Source: Tolypothrix campylonemoides VB511288 | Lineage (GTDB): Bacteria > Cyanobacteriota > Cyanobacteriia > Cyanobacteriales > Nostocaceae | NCBI GenBank assembly: GCA_000828075.3 | Contig: JXCB02000039.1 | Span: 45,797-109,796 of the forward strand | Length of the DNA: 64,000 nucleotides | Direction of reading: 5' to 3' | Shown: positions 1 to 8,579 of the stretch, one piece after another | Position numbering within the stretch: position 1 is the first letter of the stretch | Layout: the number at the start of each line of letters is the position of its first letter | Notes under the pieces: generated by a model | Database searches by the model: none | Told to the model about the DNA's origin: nothing | Seen by the model: the letters and a program-made list of their open reading frames with translations, nothing else | Position numbers and translations under genes: made by a program

Positions 1-719
1 TTCAATAGTGCTTCCAAGACAGCGACTTCTATCGTGAAGACAAAGCTTTCGGAATCCGATTTAATTAATACTGATGTACTATAAAGGAGCGATCGCCGCA
101 GTGCCAGTTGCATAAGTCCTGTTCCGCCTTAATAGATGAGCCAGAAGCAGGCAATCACTAATAAACCTTCAGTACGGTTAAGATTTCTCCGCAAGATTTT
201 GGTTTAGGCATGGGCTGTTTTTCGTCAACACACGACCTTTGCTTTAATCCTGGTTGGAGCAATAAGGATTTAATGATTCGCCTGTTGACACAAATGAGAC
301 AATCTACTGCGCTTGAGTACCGACATTCTCACTGTGTTGGCAGCTTGCGGTAAGTTCTAAATTGTAGAAAGTTCCTGGTTGGGGTTTAATCTCTCCATCA
401 CTGACTCGCAAGCGTTGAGTCTGACTCAAAATCGAATAAATATCTGGGGAATTGGAGCGTGTTTGAGTATTCATGCAGGTGAGGGCGACAGTCTTTCAAT
501 AAAATTCTAGATGGATTTGGACAACAAACCTGACATATCTAATACTCGTCCCGACCAAACACTAGCTTGCTCGGACATATTTTTGCGTTCGCTATCATCA
601 AACATATCGGTAAAATTCGGGGTGCTGCCGACCAACCAGTTTTGACCATATCCTGTGGGCGGGGCACTTACGTACTTCTGCCTTCTAAAATTTTTTCAGC
701 CATCAAAACGATTTACTTC
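1..719. other. Gap without a recognisable gene
   Basis: No convincing gene is seen. A 56-codon minus-strand frame with ATG at 472-474 and stop at 304-306 could be a remnant of a dehydrogenase- or permease-cluster gene, but nothing identifies it. A HIP1 site lies near 91 and a TACGGTTA octamer, a motif repeated in other gaps of the window, lies at 173-180. The stretch is AT-rich and reads as degraded sequence downstream of the permease gene. Confidence 0.4.
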
Positions 720-1568
720 CTAACTCTTCAAATAACTAGGATTCCACTGCAACCAGTAGTTTTCCAAGGCTCTAGCAATGATATCTGCTAGCTTGCCAAA
801 TAGAGCATATAGTAAGATGCTCAGAACTACCACATCGGTTTGCATAAATTCTCTGGCGTTCATTGCCATATAACCAATACCAGAATCAGCTGCAATAGTT
901 TCAGCAACGATGAGTGTTAGCCACATAATCCCTAAGGAAAAACGCACACCTACCAAAATAGAAGACATTGCTCCTGGTAGAATAATCTGCCAAAACAAAC
1001 CCCAAGCATTTAAACCGTAGATTCTTCCCATTTCAATCAATCCCGGATCGACGCTACGAATTCCGTGAAAAGTATTTAAATAAATGGGAAACATGACACC
1101 TAAAGAAACAAGAAATAATCTGGCTTCATCTCCAATTCCAAACCACAAAATTACTAAGGGAATTAATGCTAAATTGGGAATATTACGGAGCATTTGTAAA
1201 GACGTATCTAACAATTTTTCCGCTATGGGAGAAATGCCATTAAGTAGCCCTAAACTAAATCCAATACTCCCCCCGACTAAAAAACCAGTTACTGCTCGTG
1301 TTGCACTGATAGCGATATTTCTAAATAGTTCGCCTGTTTGAGCTAGATGAATGGCAGCACCAAGAACACTTAAAGGTGCAGGTAAGATTCTAGTAGGAAT
1401 TAAGCCAATAGAAGAGAACAACTGCCATAATATGATTATTAATAAAGGTACTATCCAAGGAATCAGTGACTGAACTTGACGATTCTTATAGAATTTCAAT
1501 AGGAATTCGTTTTTTTTCATCGTATGCTTTGCTTGAAAAGAGCTAGAATTAGAGAAGATACTTTTCAT
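720..1568 (-). CDS. ssuC: Sulfonate/taurine-type ABC transporter permease (SsuC family)
   Basis: Inner-membrane permease of the nitrate/sulfonate/taurine importer family (BPD_transp_1). The 282-residue product has a basic N-terminus, a first membrane span near residues 38-57 (WIVPLLIIILWQLF) and about five further spans. The cytoplasmic EAA loop that contacts the ATPase is seen as EMGRIYGLNAWGLFWQIILPG. It is the only permease of this class in the window, yet it sits over 4 kb from the ATPase gene at 6273-7076, with a methyltransferase, two binding proteins and a dioxygenase between. ATG at 1568 gives the full frame; an internal ATG at 1520 (MKKNEF) is an alternative. Family assignment is firm; the exact substrate (aliphatic sulfonate or taurine) is inferred from neighbours. 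Confidence 0.88.
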   Translation of the reverse strand: MKSIFSNSSSFQAKHTMKKNEFLLKFYKNRQVQSLIPWIVPLLIIILWQLFSSIGLIPTRILPAPLSVLGAAIHLAQTGELFRNIAISATRAVTGFLVGGSIGFSLGLLNGISPIAEKLLDTSLQMLRNIPNLALIPLVILWFGIGDEARLFLVSLGVMFPIYLNTFHGIRSVDPGLIEMGRIYGLNAWGLFWQIILPGAMSSILVGVRFSLGIMWLTLIVAETIAADSGIGYMAMNAREFMQTDVVVLSILLYALFGKLADIIARALENYWLQWNPSYLKS

Positions 1569-1838
1569 ATGTTTTTGTAAAAATTCTTATTTTTTTATGA
1601 AATGCTTAGTTGTGGTTAAGACAACTCGGATTTGCTATGAAAATCTGATAAAGGATTCAAAAGACGCGATGTATTTGGGATATTTTGTAACGGTAAGCGT
1701 GGGAAAATTAATTGAGCGACTTGATCGCCTTCTTCCAACTAGAGAAATAACATGCGTCAGTGCAGAAGACTTGACGAATTTTTGCAAAACTTGACGAAGT
1801 GCTCCTTTGAGATGAAATTTCATTGTGCAACACCTATT

Positions 1839-2654
1839 TTAAAACTGTTTCCAAGCAGCAAGTACAGTGATAGGTAGCTCTTCGCTAAACTTTCCAGAGG
1901 GTTCGACCGATAGAAGAGTCTCTCTTAAATCAGCCTCAAATTTCTCGCGGTTTTCTCCTAAAAAAGATGGTAGACAGAAAGCTGTAGAGTAGAGATAGCC
2001 AAGATATGTGTCTATTGTCCAAGATTGTTGGTATTTGACTTCATACTTGGCTTGACGGAGGAAAGGTGAGTTAGCTAAGATTTCCTCATGGGAAACTTCT
2101 AGTGGTTGCCAAAGACCTTTGCCACCTTGACCTGTGCGTCGCTGTTCACCTAACCAGCGTTTGACAACGGAAATTGCTGTTTTTTTCCAAGGATGATCAC
2201 TATTCCAAGGGTCTTCGTGGGTTTTGAGAATTGCAAGACCACCGTCGTTAGTTAGTAAGTTATATATGCGTTCCAGGACTAGCTCTCGCTGCATCCAATG
2301 AAAAGCACGTCCGATAGTTACTAGACGAAATTTACCTACAGCTAGAGAAATATTCTCTGCCCTGTCTTGTACCCAACTAATATTTGTTGCTCCTACTGCT
2401 GCTGCTTGTCGTTGAGCTTCTTGAAGCATATTTGGATCGGGATCCAGACCGATAACTTCAGTAAAGCGATCGCGTAAAGGAATCGCAATCAAACCAGCAC
2501 CGCAGCCCAAGTCTAGTAGTCTCCCTTGACCATTGAGTTGAAACTTCTGTGTCAGCAAATCAAATAAAACACTGGGATATTTAGGTCTGTAACGAGCGTA
2601 ATGCCAAGCTGCACCTTGAAATAATGTTGGATCGTAGGCAGGAATTGTTGTCAT
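1839..2654 (-). CDS. Class I SAM-dependent methyltransferase
   Basis: A 271-residue soluble protein with a Rossmann-type methyltransferase fold. The SAM-binding motif I is clear at residues 47-54 (LLDLGCGAG), followed by the acidic end of beta2 (VIGLDPDP) and motif II/III regions. It belongs to the Methyltransf_11/UbiE-like group, whose substrates cannot be read from sequence. It lies within the minus-strand sulfonate cluster, between an SsuA-type binding protein (34 bp upstream) and the SsuC permease, so it may be co-transcribed with them. A role in organosulfur metabolism is only inference from location. No frameshift or missing motif is seen. Confidence 0.8.
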   Translation of the reverse strand: MTTIPAYDPTLFQGAAWHYARYRPKYPSVLFDLLTQKFQLNGQGRLLDLGCGAGLIAIPLRDRFTEVIGLDPDPNMLQEAQRQAAAVGATNISWVQDRAENISLAVGKFRLVTIGRAFHWMQRELVLERIYNLLTNDGGLAILKTHEDPWNSDHPWKKTAISVVKRWLGEQRRTGQGGKGLWQPLEVSHEEILANSPFLRQAKYEVKYQQSWTIDTYLGYLYSTAFCLPSFLGENREKFEADLRETLLSVEPSGKFSEELPITVLAAWKQF

Positions 2655-2688
2655 TTTGTCAGTTCCAAATCAGATTTTCTTAAGTTTT

Positions 2689-3756
2689 TTAAGGTTGTGG
2701 AGTCCAAACAGCATCTTTAATTTGTACAGTTTTAGGAATCAATTTGAGTTGAAAAAAGAGGTCTGCCATTTCCTGTTGTTCTTTCACAATTTGGTTATTC
2801 ATATAAACTACACCAAAATTGGGGCGTCTTTCAAATGTCCATTCCCAGTTTTCGGCTTTAACGCCTGTTGCTGTTTCCAAAATTCTTGCACTTTCTTTCC
2901 TATTACGTTTTGCCCACTCTTCATCTTTTTTCTGCTCATCGATAATTGCTTTTACCAACTGTGGATTTTTGCTCACAAAAGAGCGAGTGGCAATAAAGTA
3001 TGAACGCTGTTCTGCAACTTTTGCTCCATTAGCAAGAAGACGTACTTGTCCTGTCCGTTCCGCTTCTGCATAACGAGGATCGGAAGTGACCCAAGCATCA
3101 ACATTCCCTCCTTCAAAAGCAGCGCGAGCGTCCGCAGGTAGCAGATAAACGGGCTGAATATCGTTAAGCGTGAGCTTTGCTGTACCTAACACTTTGACAA
3201 TTAAATAATGTCCTGCTGTTCCTTTTCCGACAGCTACTTTTTTACCTTTTAAATCAGCAACCGTCCGAATGGAAGATTTTTTTCTAACTAAAATTACCTG
3301 CCCTTTTCCATTAGGTAAACTGCTAGCAACATAAGTAACTGGTACACCTGCTGCTTGGGCAAAGATAGGAGGTGGTGCGCCTACAACTCCAATATCAACT
3401 GCATTAGCATTCATTGCCTCCATCATAGGAGGTCCTTGAGCAAATTCAATCCATTTCACACTCACCCCTGTAGGAGCAATTTTTTTTTCTAGGCTACCTC
3501 TAGCTTTAATTATGTTTAAAAAAGCTGTTCCTTTTTGGTAACCAATACGAACTTCTGTCTGTTGTTTGGAATTCTGTTTAGAATCACTGGAAACTTGTTC
3601 ATTTTTTGTGTTTTGTGTGTTTTGGTTTTGGATCTTTGGATTATTTGGAGTGCTGTTTGCTTTTGATCCACTACTTGTAAAAGCCGTTGCTATGAGCAGT
3701 AAGTAAGCTGTAAATGATAGCGATCGCTTGAATTTGAGTAACTGTGAGCCAGCGCG
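2689..3756 (-). CDS. SsuA-type sulfonate-binding protein, no usable start codon
   Basis: Periplasmic binding protein of the aliphatic sulfonate family (NMT1/SsuA-like). It shows the family segments YQKGTAFLNI, SVKWIEFAQGPPMMEAMNA, DIGVVGAPPPIFAQAAG, DLKGKKVAVGKGTAGHYL, LPADARAAFEGGNVDAW. The first standard start is a GTG at 3463-3465, which would drop the signal peptide and the first strand of the fold. The same frame stays open upstream to a TGA at 3757-3759 and encodes a basic stretch (KFKRS), a hydrophobic core (AYLLLIATAF) and a low-complexity linker. That is a complete export signal without ATG, GTG or TTG before it. Coordinates give the open frame, so the start is undefined. Either the start was lost by mutation, or there is a base error near 3757. 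It is followed 34 bp later by the methyltransferase gene. Confidence 0.7.
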   Translation of the reverse strand, partial: RAGSQLLKFKRSLSFTAYLLLIATAFTSSGSKANSTPNNPKIQNQNTQNTKNEQVSSDSKQNSKQQTEVRIGYQKGTAFLNIIKARGSLEKKIAPTGVSVKWIEFAQGPPMMEAMNANAVDIGVVGAPPPIFAQAAGVPVTYVASSLPNGKGQVILVRKKSSIRTVADLKGKKVAVGKGTAGHYLIVKVLGTAKLTLNDIQPVYLLPADARAAFEGGNVDAWVTSDPRYAEAERTGQVRLLANGAKVAEQRSYFIATRSFVSKNPQLVKAIIDEQKKDEEWAKRNRKESARILETATGVKAENWEWTFERRPNFGVVYMNNQIVKEQQEMADLFFQLKLIPKTVQIKDAVWTPQP

Positions 3757-3876
3757 TCAAAAATCCAGTACTGAACCGTGTGCGTATCCGCAGGATGTAG
3801 AAGAGTTTCCCGACAGAGGATGAGACTGTTGGGGTTCCCGAGGTAAACCTGTAATTGCAATCATTTTGCTCCCACC

Positions 3877-4740
3877 TCAAAACGGACGACTTCCAGCTAA
3901 ACTCACCCGCTTCATAACTCGGCGCTGATTCGGATCAAATGCTTCCCGGTAATGTAATGTCGCCTGATTATCCCAGTAGACAATATCACCCACAGACCAT
4001 TTGTGTTTGTAATAGAACTGGGGTTGATTGAGGTGCTGACGCAACTGTTCGATTAATTCTGCTCCTTCTTGTGGTTCTAAATCCACTACTTCCACTTCTG
4101 TGTCATAGTCTAGGTATAAAATCTTTTTGCCACTTTCAGGATGCGTCCGTACCAAAGGATGAGGGAAGACAGGACTAATAAGGGGAATACTTTTATCCAA
4201 ACGATACTTAGAGCGCGGTGCGTTTCTGTCTCGCAAAAACGGATTGTAAGTAATCAACTGTAAATCAGCAATGCGCTCTTTAGTTGCATCATCTAACGTC
4301 TCGTATGCCAAATTAAGATTCAACCAATAAGTATCTCCGCCTTGAGTAGGGACTTCTAAAGCGTAAAGTAGCGAACCACTAGAAGGGTAGGGAGTCCACT
4401 TGTGATCGGAATGGAAACCCAGTTCTCCAGTCCCTGTATAACCACCATCAACATTAGAAATAGGAATGACTACCGGAGTGACTCCTGGTTGAGAAGCTAG
4501 CACTGGAATGTCATCTGGTGGGACAAACAAAGAACCAAAATAGAAGGCAAAATTCAATAGCTGGTCTTCAGTAAGCTTTTGATTTTTAAAGATTAAGATG
4601 TGGTAGTCGCGTAGTGCTTGCTTTAACTGTAAGATGACGAGCGGTGCAACTAATTGGCTAGCATCAAGTCCCGTAACTACGGCTCCCAAAGGTGCATTAA
4701 GAGGAGTGATTTTAAATTCAGTCAAAGTTAAAGTAGACAT
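3877..4740 (-). CDS. tauD: TauD/TfdA-family 2-oxoglutarate-dependent dioxygenase
   Basis: Non-heme Fe(II)/2-oxoglutarate dioxygenase of 287 residues, the usual length for TauD. The family oxidises the carbon next to a sulfonate, as taurine to sulfite and aminoacetaldehyde, or related substrates such as sulfate esters and 2,4-D. The Fe ligands are visible as HSD in GELGFHSDHKWTPY (about residues 109-111) and the distal His in QATLHYREAFDP, followed by the Arg that binds 2-oxoglutarate (RRVMKR). The N-terminus GAVVTGLDASQL is typical. It lies between two SsuA-type binding proteins, which supports a role in sulfonate use. Substrate preference is not resolved by sequence. Confidence 0.87.
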   Translation of the reverse strand: MSTLTLTEFKITPLNAPLGAVVTGLDASQLVAPLVILQLKQALRDYHILIFKNQKLTEDQLLNFAFYFGSLFVPPDDIPVLASQPGVTPVVIPISNVDGGYTGTGELGFHSDHKWTPYPSSGSLLYALEVPTQGGDTYWLNLNLAYETLDDATKERIADLQLITYNPFLRDRNAPRSKYRLDKSIPLISPVFPHPLVRTHPESGKKILYLDYDTEVEVVDLEPQEGAELIEQLRQHLNQPQFYYKHKWSVGDIVYWDNQATLHYREAFDPNQRRVMKRVSLAGSRPF

Positions 4741-4856
4741 AATTTTATTTTAGTTAAAAATGGTATGTGGCAAGACCAAGATTCATTAAATGTTCTTTAT
4801 TTAGAAAAAATCCTACTATTTTTTTGCATGAATTCTAAGGAGTTAGGTTGGTCAGG

Positions 4857-4883
4857 TTCCCGACTTCTTCAACAAGTCGGGAA
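4857..4883. terminator. Hairpin repeat, possible terminator
   Basis: A perfect 10-bp stem (TTCCCGACTT / AAGTCGGGAA) with a 7-nt loop lies just past the 3' end of the minus-strand binding-protein gene ending at 4918. A related hairpin with a longer stem lies at 55228-55260. It is a dispersed palindrome that may also end transcription; there is no strong T-run. Confidence 0.5.
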
Positions 4884-4917
4884 TCTTGCGGCTCATCGAA
4901 ATTCATGCCATGAACCA

Positions 4918-6009
4918 CTACTTTTTAGCAAGCACTTCCTTAGGAGTAATTTCGGCATATTGTGAGGGAGTCAAAAACCCATCTCTCACATTCACTTTCT
5001 TGGGAATGAGTCCCAAGCTGTACCATTTATCTGCCACTTCTTGTTGCTTTTTAATGACTTTATCAGTAATTGGTCGCAAATCCCAATCGTATTTACTATG
5101 CATTTTTTCTAGTGTAGGTGCATCTATTTGTGTGGCTGAATTAAGTAATTGTGCAACTTCTTTTGAGTTACTTTTACCCCAGATTTCTGCTTTTTGGAGT
5201 TCTTCTAAAAAAAGTTTGATGACTTCTGGGTGCTGTTGATAAAACTGCCTTGTTGTCGAGTAAAAGTTTCCAGTATCTCTTAGATTTGCACCATCTATCA
5301 AAACACGACCTATCTTCTTCTGTTCAGTTCTGGTTACAAATGGTTCCCAAATAAACCAAGCATCTACTTTTCCTTGACTAAAGGCTACATTGGCATCTGG
5401 TGGTGGTAGGTAAACTGATGAAACATCACTCAGTTTCAAACCTTCCTTTTCTAAGGCTTTAAGTAAGAGGTAATGACCTATAGATGCCTTTTGAAAAGCA
5501 ACTTTTTTGCCCTTTAAATCTTTAACACTCTTAATAGGAGAGTTGACGGAAACTAAAAGCGAAATTGATCTAGCGTTAGCAGAAGTCGTTGCTAGATAAA
5601 CTAAGGGTGCTCCAGCTGCTTGTGAAAAAATAGGAGGTGATTCGGCTGTAGATGCAATATCAAGTCCACCTGCATTTAGGGCTTCTAGCTGTTGTGGTCC
5701 AGCCGCAAACTCGGGCCATTCTAGCCTATATCCAAGGGATTCTAATCTTTTTTCGAGAGTACCTTGTTTTTCTAAAACTGCAAGTGCAGTTAATTGTTTA
5801 GAACGCACAATTCGTACTACTTTTTTGCCAGGTTGCGTTTGGTTCGTATTCGATGCGGCTGCTTGCTCTTGCTGCTGAATTTCACTTGCTGGTTTATTAC
5901 AACCAAACAAGGTAGATAGTACAATGCTGTAACCAATAGCAAATAATAAGTAACGACGAGTGATGCGTGGGTTTTTCCAGATTTCAAATCTTGCTTTTAA
6001 AGTTTGCAT
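4918..6009 (-). CDS. ssuA: Aliphatic sulfonate ABC transporter substrate-binding lipoprotein (SsuA type)
   Basis: A 363-residue export-signal-bearing binding protein. A basic N-terminus with ITRRYLLFAIGYSIVLSTLFGC ends in a lipobox (LFGC, Cys about residue 36), so it is probably lipid-anchored on the periplasmic side. The family segments VRIVRSKQLTALAVLEKQGTLE, WPEFAAGPQQLEALNAGG, ESPPIFSQAAGAPLVY, DLKGKKVAFQKASIGHYLLLKALE and LPPPDANVAFSQGKVDAWFIWEPF are all present. It lies upstream of the tauD-like gene and 263 bp downstream of ssuB. Family assignment is secure; which sulfonate it binds is unknown. It is one of several paralogues in this window, all of which appear to depend on a single SsuB and SsuC. 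Confidence 0.9.
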   Translation of the reverse strand: MQTLKARFEIWKNPRITRRYLLFAIGYSIVLSTLFGCNKPASEIQQQEQAAASNTNQTQPGKKVVRIVRSKQLTALAVLEKQGTLEKRLESLGYRLEWPEFAAGPQQLEALNAGGLDIASTAESPPIFSQAAGAPLVYLATTSANARSISLLVSVNSPIKSVKDLKGKKVAFQKASIGHYLLLKALEKEGLKLSDVSSVYLPPPDANVAFSQGKVDAWFIWEPFVTRTEQKKIGRVLIDGANLRDTGNFYSTTRQFYQQHPEVIKLFLEELQKAEIWGKSNSKEVAQLLNSATQIDAPTLEKMHSKYDWDLRPITDKVIKKQQEVADKWYSLGLIPKKVNVRDGFLTPSQYAEITPKEVLAKK

Positions 6010-6272
6010 AAATTGGCCTATTTGTTGCCATGTTTACTTATGCTAGGGAATTGTCAGATTATTTAAATTAACGAACCCCAGAGGTGCACCAGAACACAGA
6101 GCAAGAAAGAACAGAAGGTTTCTTGCTAATGAAAGCGATCAACAATCTCAGTTTCACCTACTGACTCTAGATCATCCAAGAAGGCGGGGGAAATTCCTGG
6201 GTATATACATCAGTGTCCGCGTGCGCTCAGGCTCCGCTTTCTGTGATAATGTTTTCTCCAAGTTAATAGTTA

Positions 6273-7076
6273 CTAGCTAGAGAACTGATGAACAGTCTCT
6301 ACCAATTCCTGATTGTTTTGCTGTTTACCTTGCTGTTTACCCATCACCCTTTGTAAAATCCTTTCCACAATTCGAGCAAATACCGCATCTCCTCTCAGTC
6401 GTGGACGTGGCAGAGAAATGTCAACATCCATGCCAATTTGACCGTCTTCAATCAAGATCACGCGGTCTGCAAGTACTACTGCTTCTTCCACATCATGGGT
6501 AATTAATATTGCAGTAAAGCCCTGCTCCTGCCATAAACGCTCCATTAATTGCTGCATCTCAATTCGAGTCAGTGCGTCCAAGGCTCCAAGTGGTTCATCT
6601 AGAAGCAACAAAGAAGGCTTACTCGCTAAGGCTCTTGCCAACGCCACGCGTTGACGTTGTCCGCCAGAAAGGACGGCGGGCCATTCGTGCGATCGCTCTT
6701 CTAAACCAACTTCACGCAAAACTTGCAAAGCAGTTTGCTTGGTGTACACTTTTGAATTGGAACCTACCAAACCCAACTCTACATTTGCCAGGACTCGCTG
6801 CCAAGGTAACAGACGTGCGTCTTGAAACATCATCCGTACCGCCGGATTAATCCGATGATGGGACTCGCCATTCAAAAACACTCCGCCGCCACTTGGCACA
6901 TCTAGTCCCGCAATCAGGCGTAGCATCGTACTTTTACCGCACCCACTGCGACCGACAACTGCTACAAATTCTCCTGGCAATACGTCCAAATCAATGCCGT
7001 GCAAGACTGTTTTTCTTCCGAAGTCCTTCGTCAGCCCTTCGAGTCTTAAATGCATTCCACGCTGTTCAGATTTCAT
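6273..7076 (-). CDS. ssuB: Sulfonate ABC transporter ATP-binding protein (SsuB)
   Basis: Cytoplasmic ATPase of the sulfonate/nitrate importer class. Walker A is GRSGCGKST, the signature is [15 protein letters not shown], Walker B is [12 protein letters not shown] and the H-loop is [10 protein letters not shown], all in the expected order. The Q-loop region [21 protein letters not shown] is typical of SsuB. A GGAGG Shine-Dalgarno sequence sits about 10 nt before the ATG at 7076, so that start (267 residues) is preferred over an upstream TTG at 7091. A non-conserved glutamine-rich tail ([11 protein letters not shown]) ends the protein. It probably serves the SsuC permease at 720-1568. Confidence 0.92.
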   Translation of the reverse strand: MKSEQRGMHLRLEGLTKDFGRKTVLHGIDLDVLPGEFVAVVGRSGCGKSTMLRLIAGLDVPSGGGVFLNGESHHRINPAVRMMFQDARLLPWQRVLANVELGLVGSNSKVYTKQTALQVLREVGLEERSHEWPAVLSGGQRQRVALARALASKPSLLLLDEPLGALDALTRIEMQQLMERLWQEQGFTAILITHDVEEAVVLADRVILIEDGQIGMDVDISLPRPRLRGDAVFARIVERILQRVMGKQQGKQQNNQELVETVHQFSS

Positions 7077-7091
7077 GTCAAAAACCTCCAA

Positions 7092-7628
7092 AACAAAGAG
7101 TTTATAATCATCACATCAGTATTACTAGTACTGAGTTATGACTCAAAAAACAGATATAATATGAATGATTTTCTCTTAAAGTTAAGTAAACACAACTTGC
7201 TGGTTTTAGGGCAACAACATTTCTAAAACTAACTTTTTTATGCAGCTACAGATACTACTTCGCCCTAGTGAGATATCAATTGTTTCAAAAGTTAGAGATA
7301 CAAGAATTTAAACTTGATTAAACTCCTTTTGTCTAATTTTGGAAAAACAAAATACGGTAAGTTAGTAGGTTTACAGTAAATTATCTTTCGTATATTGACA
7401 TAGTTGCAGGTAAAAAGCAAGTACATTTTGTAAAAAAAAATTGCTATAACGGCAAAATTAATCGTATTTTTTACTACAAAAAACTGCAAATGAACTTGTA
7501 TATTTTGGCGTTGCATAATAAAGCGAATAATTCTTGTGGAGTAGGCATCCCGCCTACCCTTGAAATACAAAGAACCGCTCGTGTTGCCTTATGCCTACGG
7601 CACGACTCAACTGTACATCGGTATGACC
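7092..7628. other. AT-rich gap upstream of ssuB with a repeated TACGGTAA motif
   Basis: No gene is supported. The 92-codon minus-strand frame here is low-complexity and AT-driven. At 7353-7374 lies TACGGTAAGTTAGTAGGTTT, the best example of an octamer-centred motif that recurs in at least nine other gaps of the window. It lies about 270 bp upstream of ssuB and may be regulatory. Confidence 0.4.
7353..7372. promoter_or_regulatory. Putative regulatory motif TACGGTAA, copy upstream of ssuB
   Basis: The core TACGGTAA is followed by a TTxGTAGGxTTA-like extension. The same arrangement is found in inverse orientation at 12282-12298 upstream of the flavoprotein gene, and at 51417-51436 upstream of the TPR gene. 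It is recognised by recurrence only; the binding factor is unknown. Confidence 0.35.
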
Positions 7629-7659
7629 TAAGCCCTATGCCTAAAGGACATAGGGCTTA
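7629..7659. terminator. Perfect 11-bp hairpin
   Basis: TAAGCCCTATG pairs exactly with CATAGGGCTTA around a 9-nt loop. It lies downstream of the minus-strand nitroreductase gene and next to a second hairpin that has a T-run on that strand. Confidence 0.5.
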
Positions 7660-7666
7660 GCAAAAA

Positions 7667-7691
7667 TCCCATCGACTTTTAGCTGATGGGA
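7667..7691 (-). terminator. Intrinsic terminator of the nitroreductase gene
   Basis: Read on the minus strand, the stem TCCCATC / GATGGGA is directly followed by TTTTTG, four bases past the stop codon of the nitroreductase gene. Position and T-run fit a Rho-independent terminator, although the stem is short. Confidence 0.6.
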
Positions 7692-7694
7692 GTG

Positions 7695-8522
7695 TCAATG
7701 AAGTAAAAAGCCAAGGTTCTGTAACGCCTCGCGTAATCTATCCCGTCCCGATAGAGACTTGGCAGAAGCAACTCGTTTAACAGAATGCTCTGACCAGTCA
7801 CTGTCACTAGGAACATTCATCTGCTGTGAATTATAGAAGTCTTGCATGAGTTGGTCATAAAAGGCAATTCCGTTTTCTTGTTCTGCCAAATGATAGGTTT
7901 CTTGATGCAAAACAACTGATTGTGGTAAACGTGGCTTGACTACAGTATTTGCTGTTAGATCAGGATATCCAACGCACAGTCCAAAGACGGCAAAAACATG
8001 AGGAGGTAAACCAAGTACTTGTGCTACTTCCTCTGGACGATTCCGCATCGCACCAATATACACCGTTCCTAAACCGAGAGACTCAGCTGCAATCACTGCG
8101 TTTTGTGCTGCTAAGGCTGCATCTACCACCGCCATCAAGAACATTTCCAAATAATCCAAACCTTCATGGGGTAATCCGCGACTTTCGGCAATATACGTCA
8201 GTCGCGCCAAATCAGCTAACCATACCAAAAACAGAGGACACTGACGAATGTGTACTTGATTATTCGCTAGTTGCGCTAGTTTTTCCTTGCGTTGTGGTTC
8301 TTCAACAGCTACTACACTCCAAGTTTGTAAATTAGAAGAAGTCGCCGCCGACTGCGCCGCCGCCACTAAAGTTTCTAGAGTTCCTGGAGGTAAAGGTTTG
8401 TCTGTATAAGCACGCACAGAACGGTGGGAGAGTAGGGTAGTGATGAAGTCACTCCAAGGAATCTCTGGATCAAAAGCATCAACTCCGTAGCGCTGTTTGA
8501 GTAACTCAGTAGGATTAGTCAT
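7695..8522 (-). CDS. Nitroreductase-family FMN oxidoreductase
   Basis: A 275-residue flavoprotein of the nitroreductase superfamily. The FMN-contacting N-terminal motif is SHRSVRAYTDKPLPPGTLETLVAAAQSAATSSNLQTWSVVAV-like (HRSVR then SAATSSNLQ). The later GLGTVYIGAMRNRPEEVAQVLGLP and FGLCVGYP segments are typical of the NfsA-type branch. ATG at 8522 is preferred to a TTG 21 bp upstream. It stands in the sulfonate cluster between a binding protein and ssuB. In such clusters an NAD(P)H:FMN reductase usually feeds two-component monooxygenases, and this enzyme could do that job here, but that is inference. Its natural substrate is unknown. Confidence 0.85.
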   Translation of the reverse strand: MTNPTELLKQRYGVDAFDPEIPWSDFITTLLSHRSVRAYTDKPLPPGTLETLVAAAQSAATSSNLQTWSVVAVEEPQRKEKLAQLANNQVHIRQCPLFLVWLADLARLTYIAESRGLPHEGLDYLEMFLMAVVDAALAAQNAVIAAESLGLGTVYIGAMRNRPEEVAQVLGLPPHVFAVFGLCVGYPDLTANTVVKPRLPQSVVLHQETYHLAEQENGIAFYDQLMQDFYNSQQMNVPSDSDWSEHSVKRVASAKSLSGRDRLREALQNLGFLLH

Positions 8523-8579
8523 AAGTGATTGAGTAGAAATCAAAGCACCTTTTTAAAATAACAATCCACCACTCACGAT

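Noticed and set aside
1597..1823. Two overlapping short frames between the permease and methyltransferase genes
   Set aside because: Both lie on opposite strands over the same 200 bp with no homology; at most one could be real and nothing supports either.
7292..7570. A 92-codon minus-strand frame upstream of ssuB
   Set aside because: AT-driven composition, no family, and it covers the likely control region.
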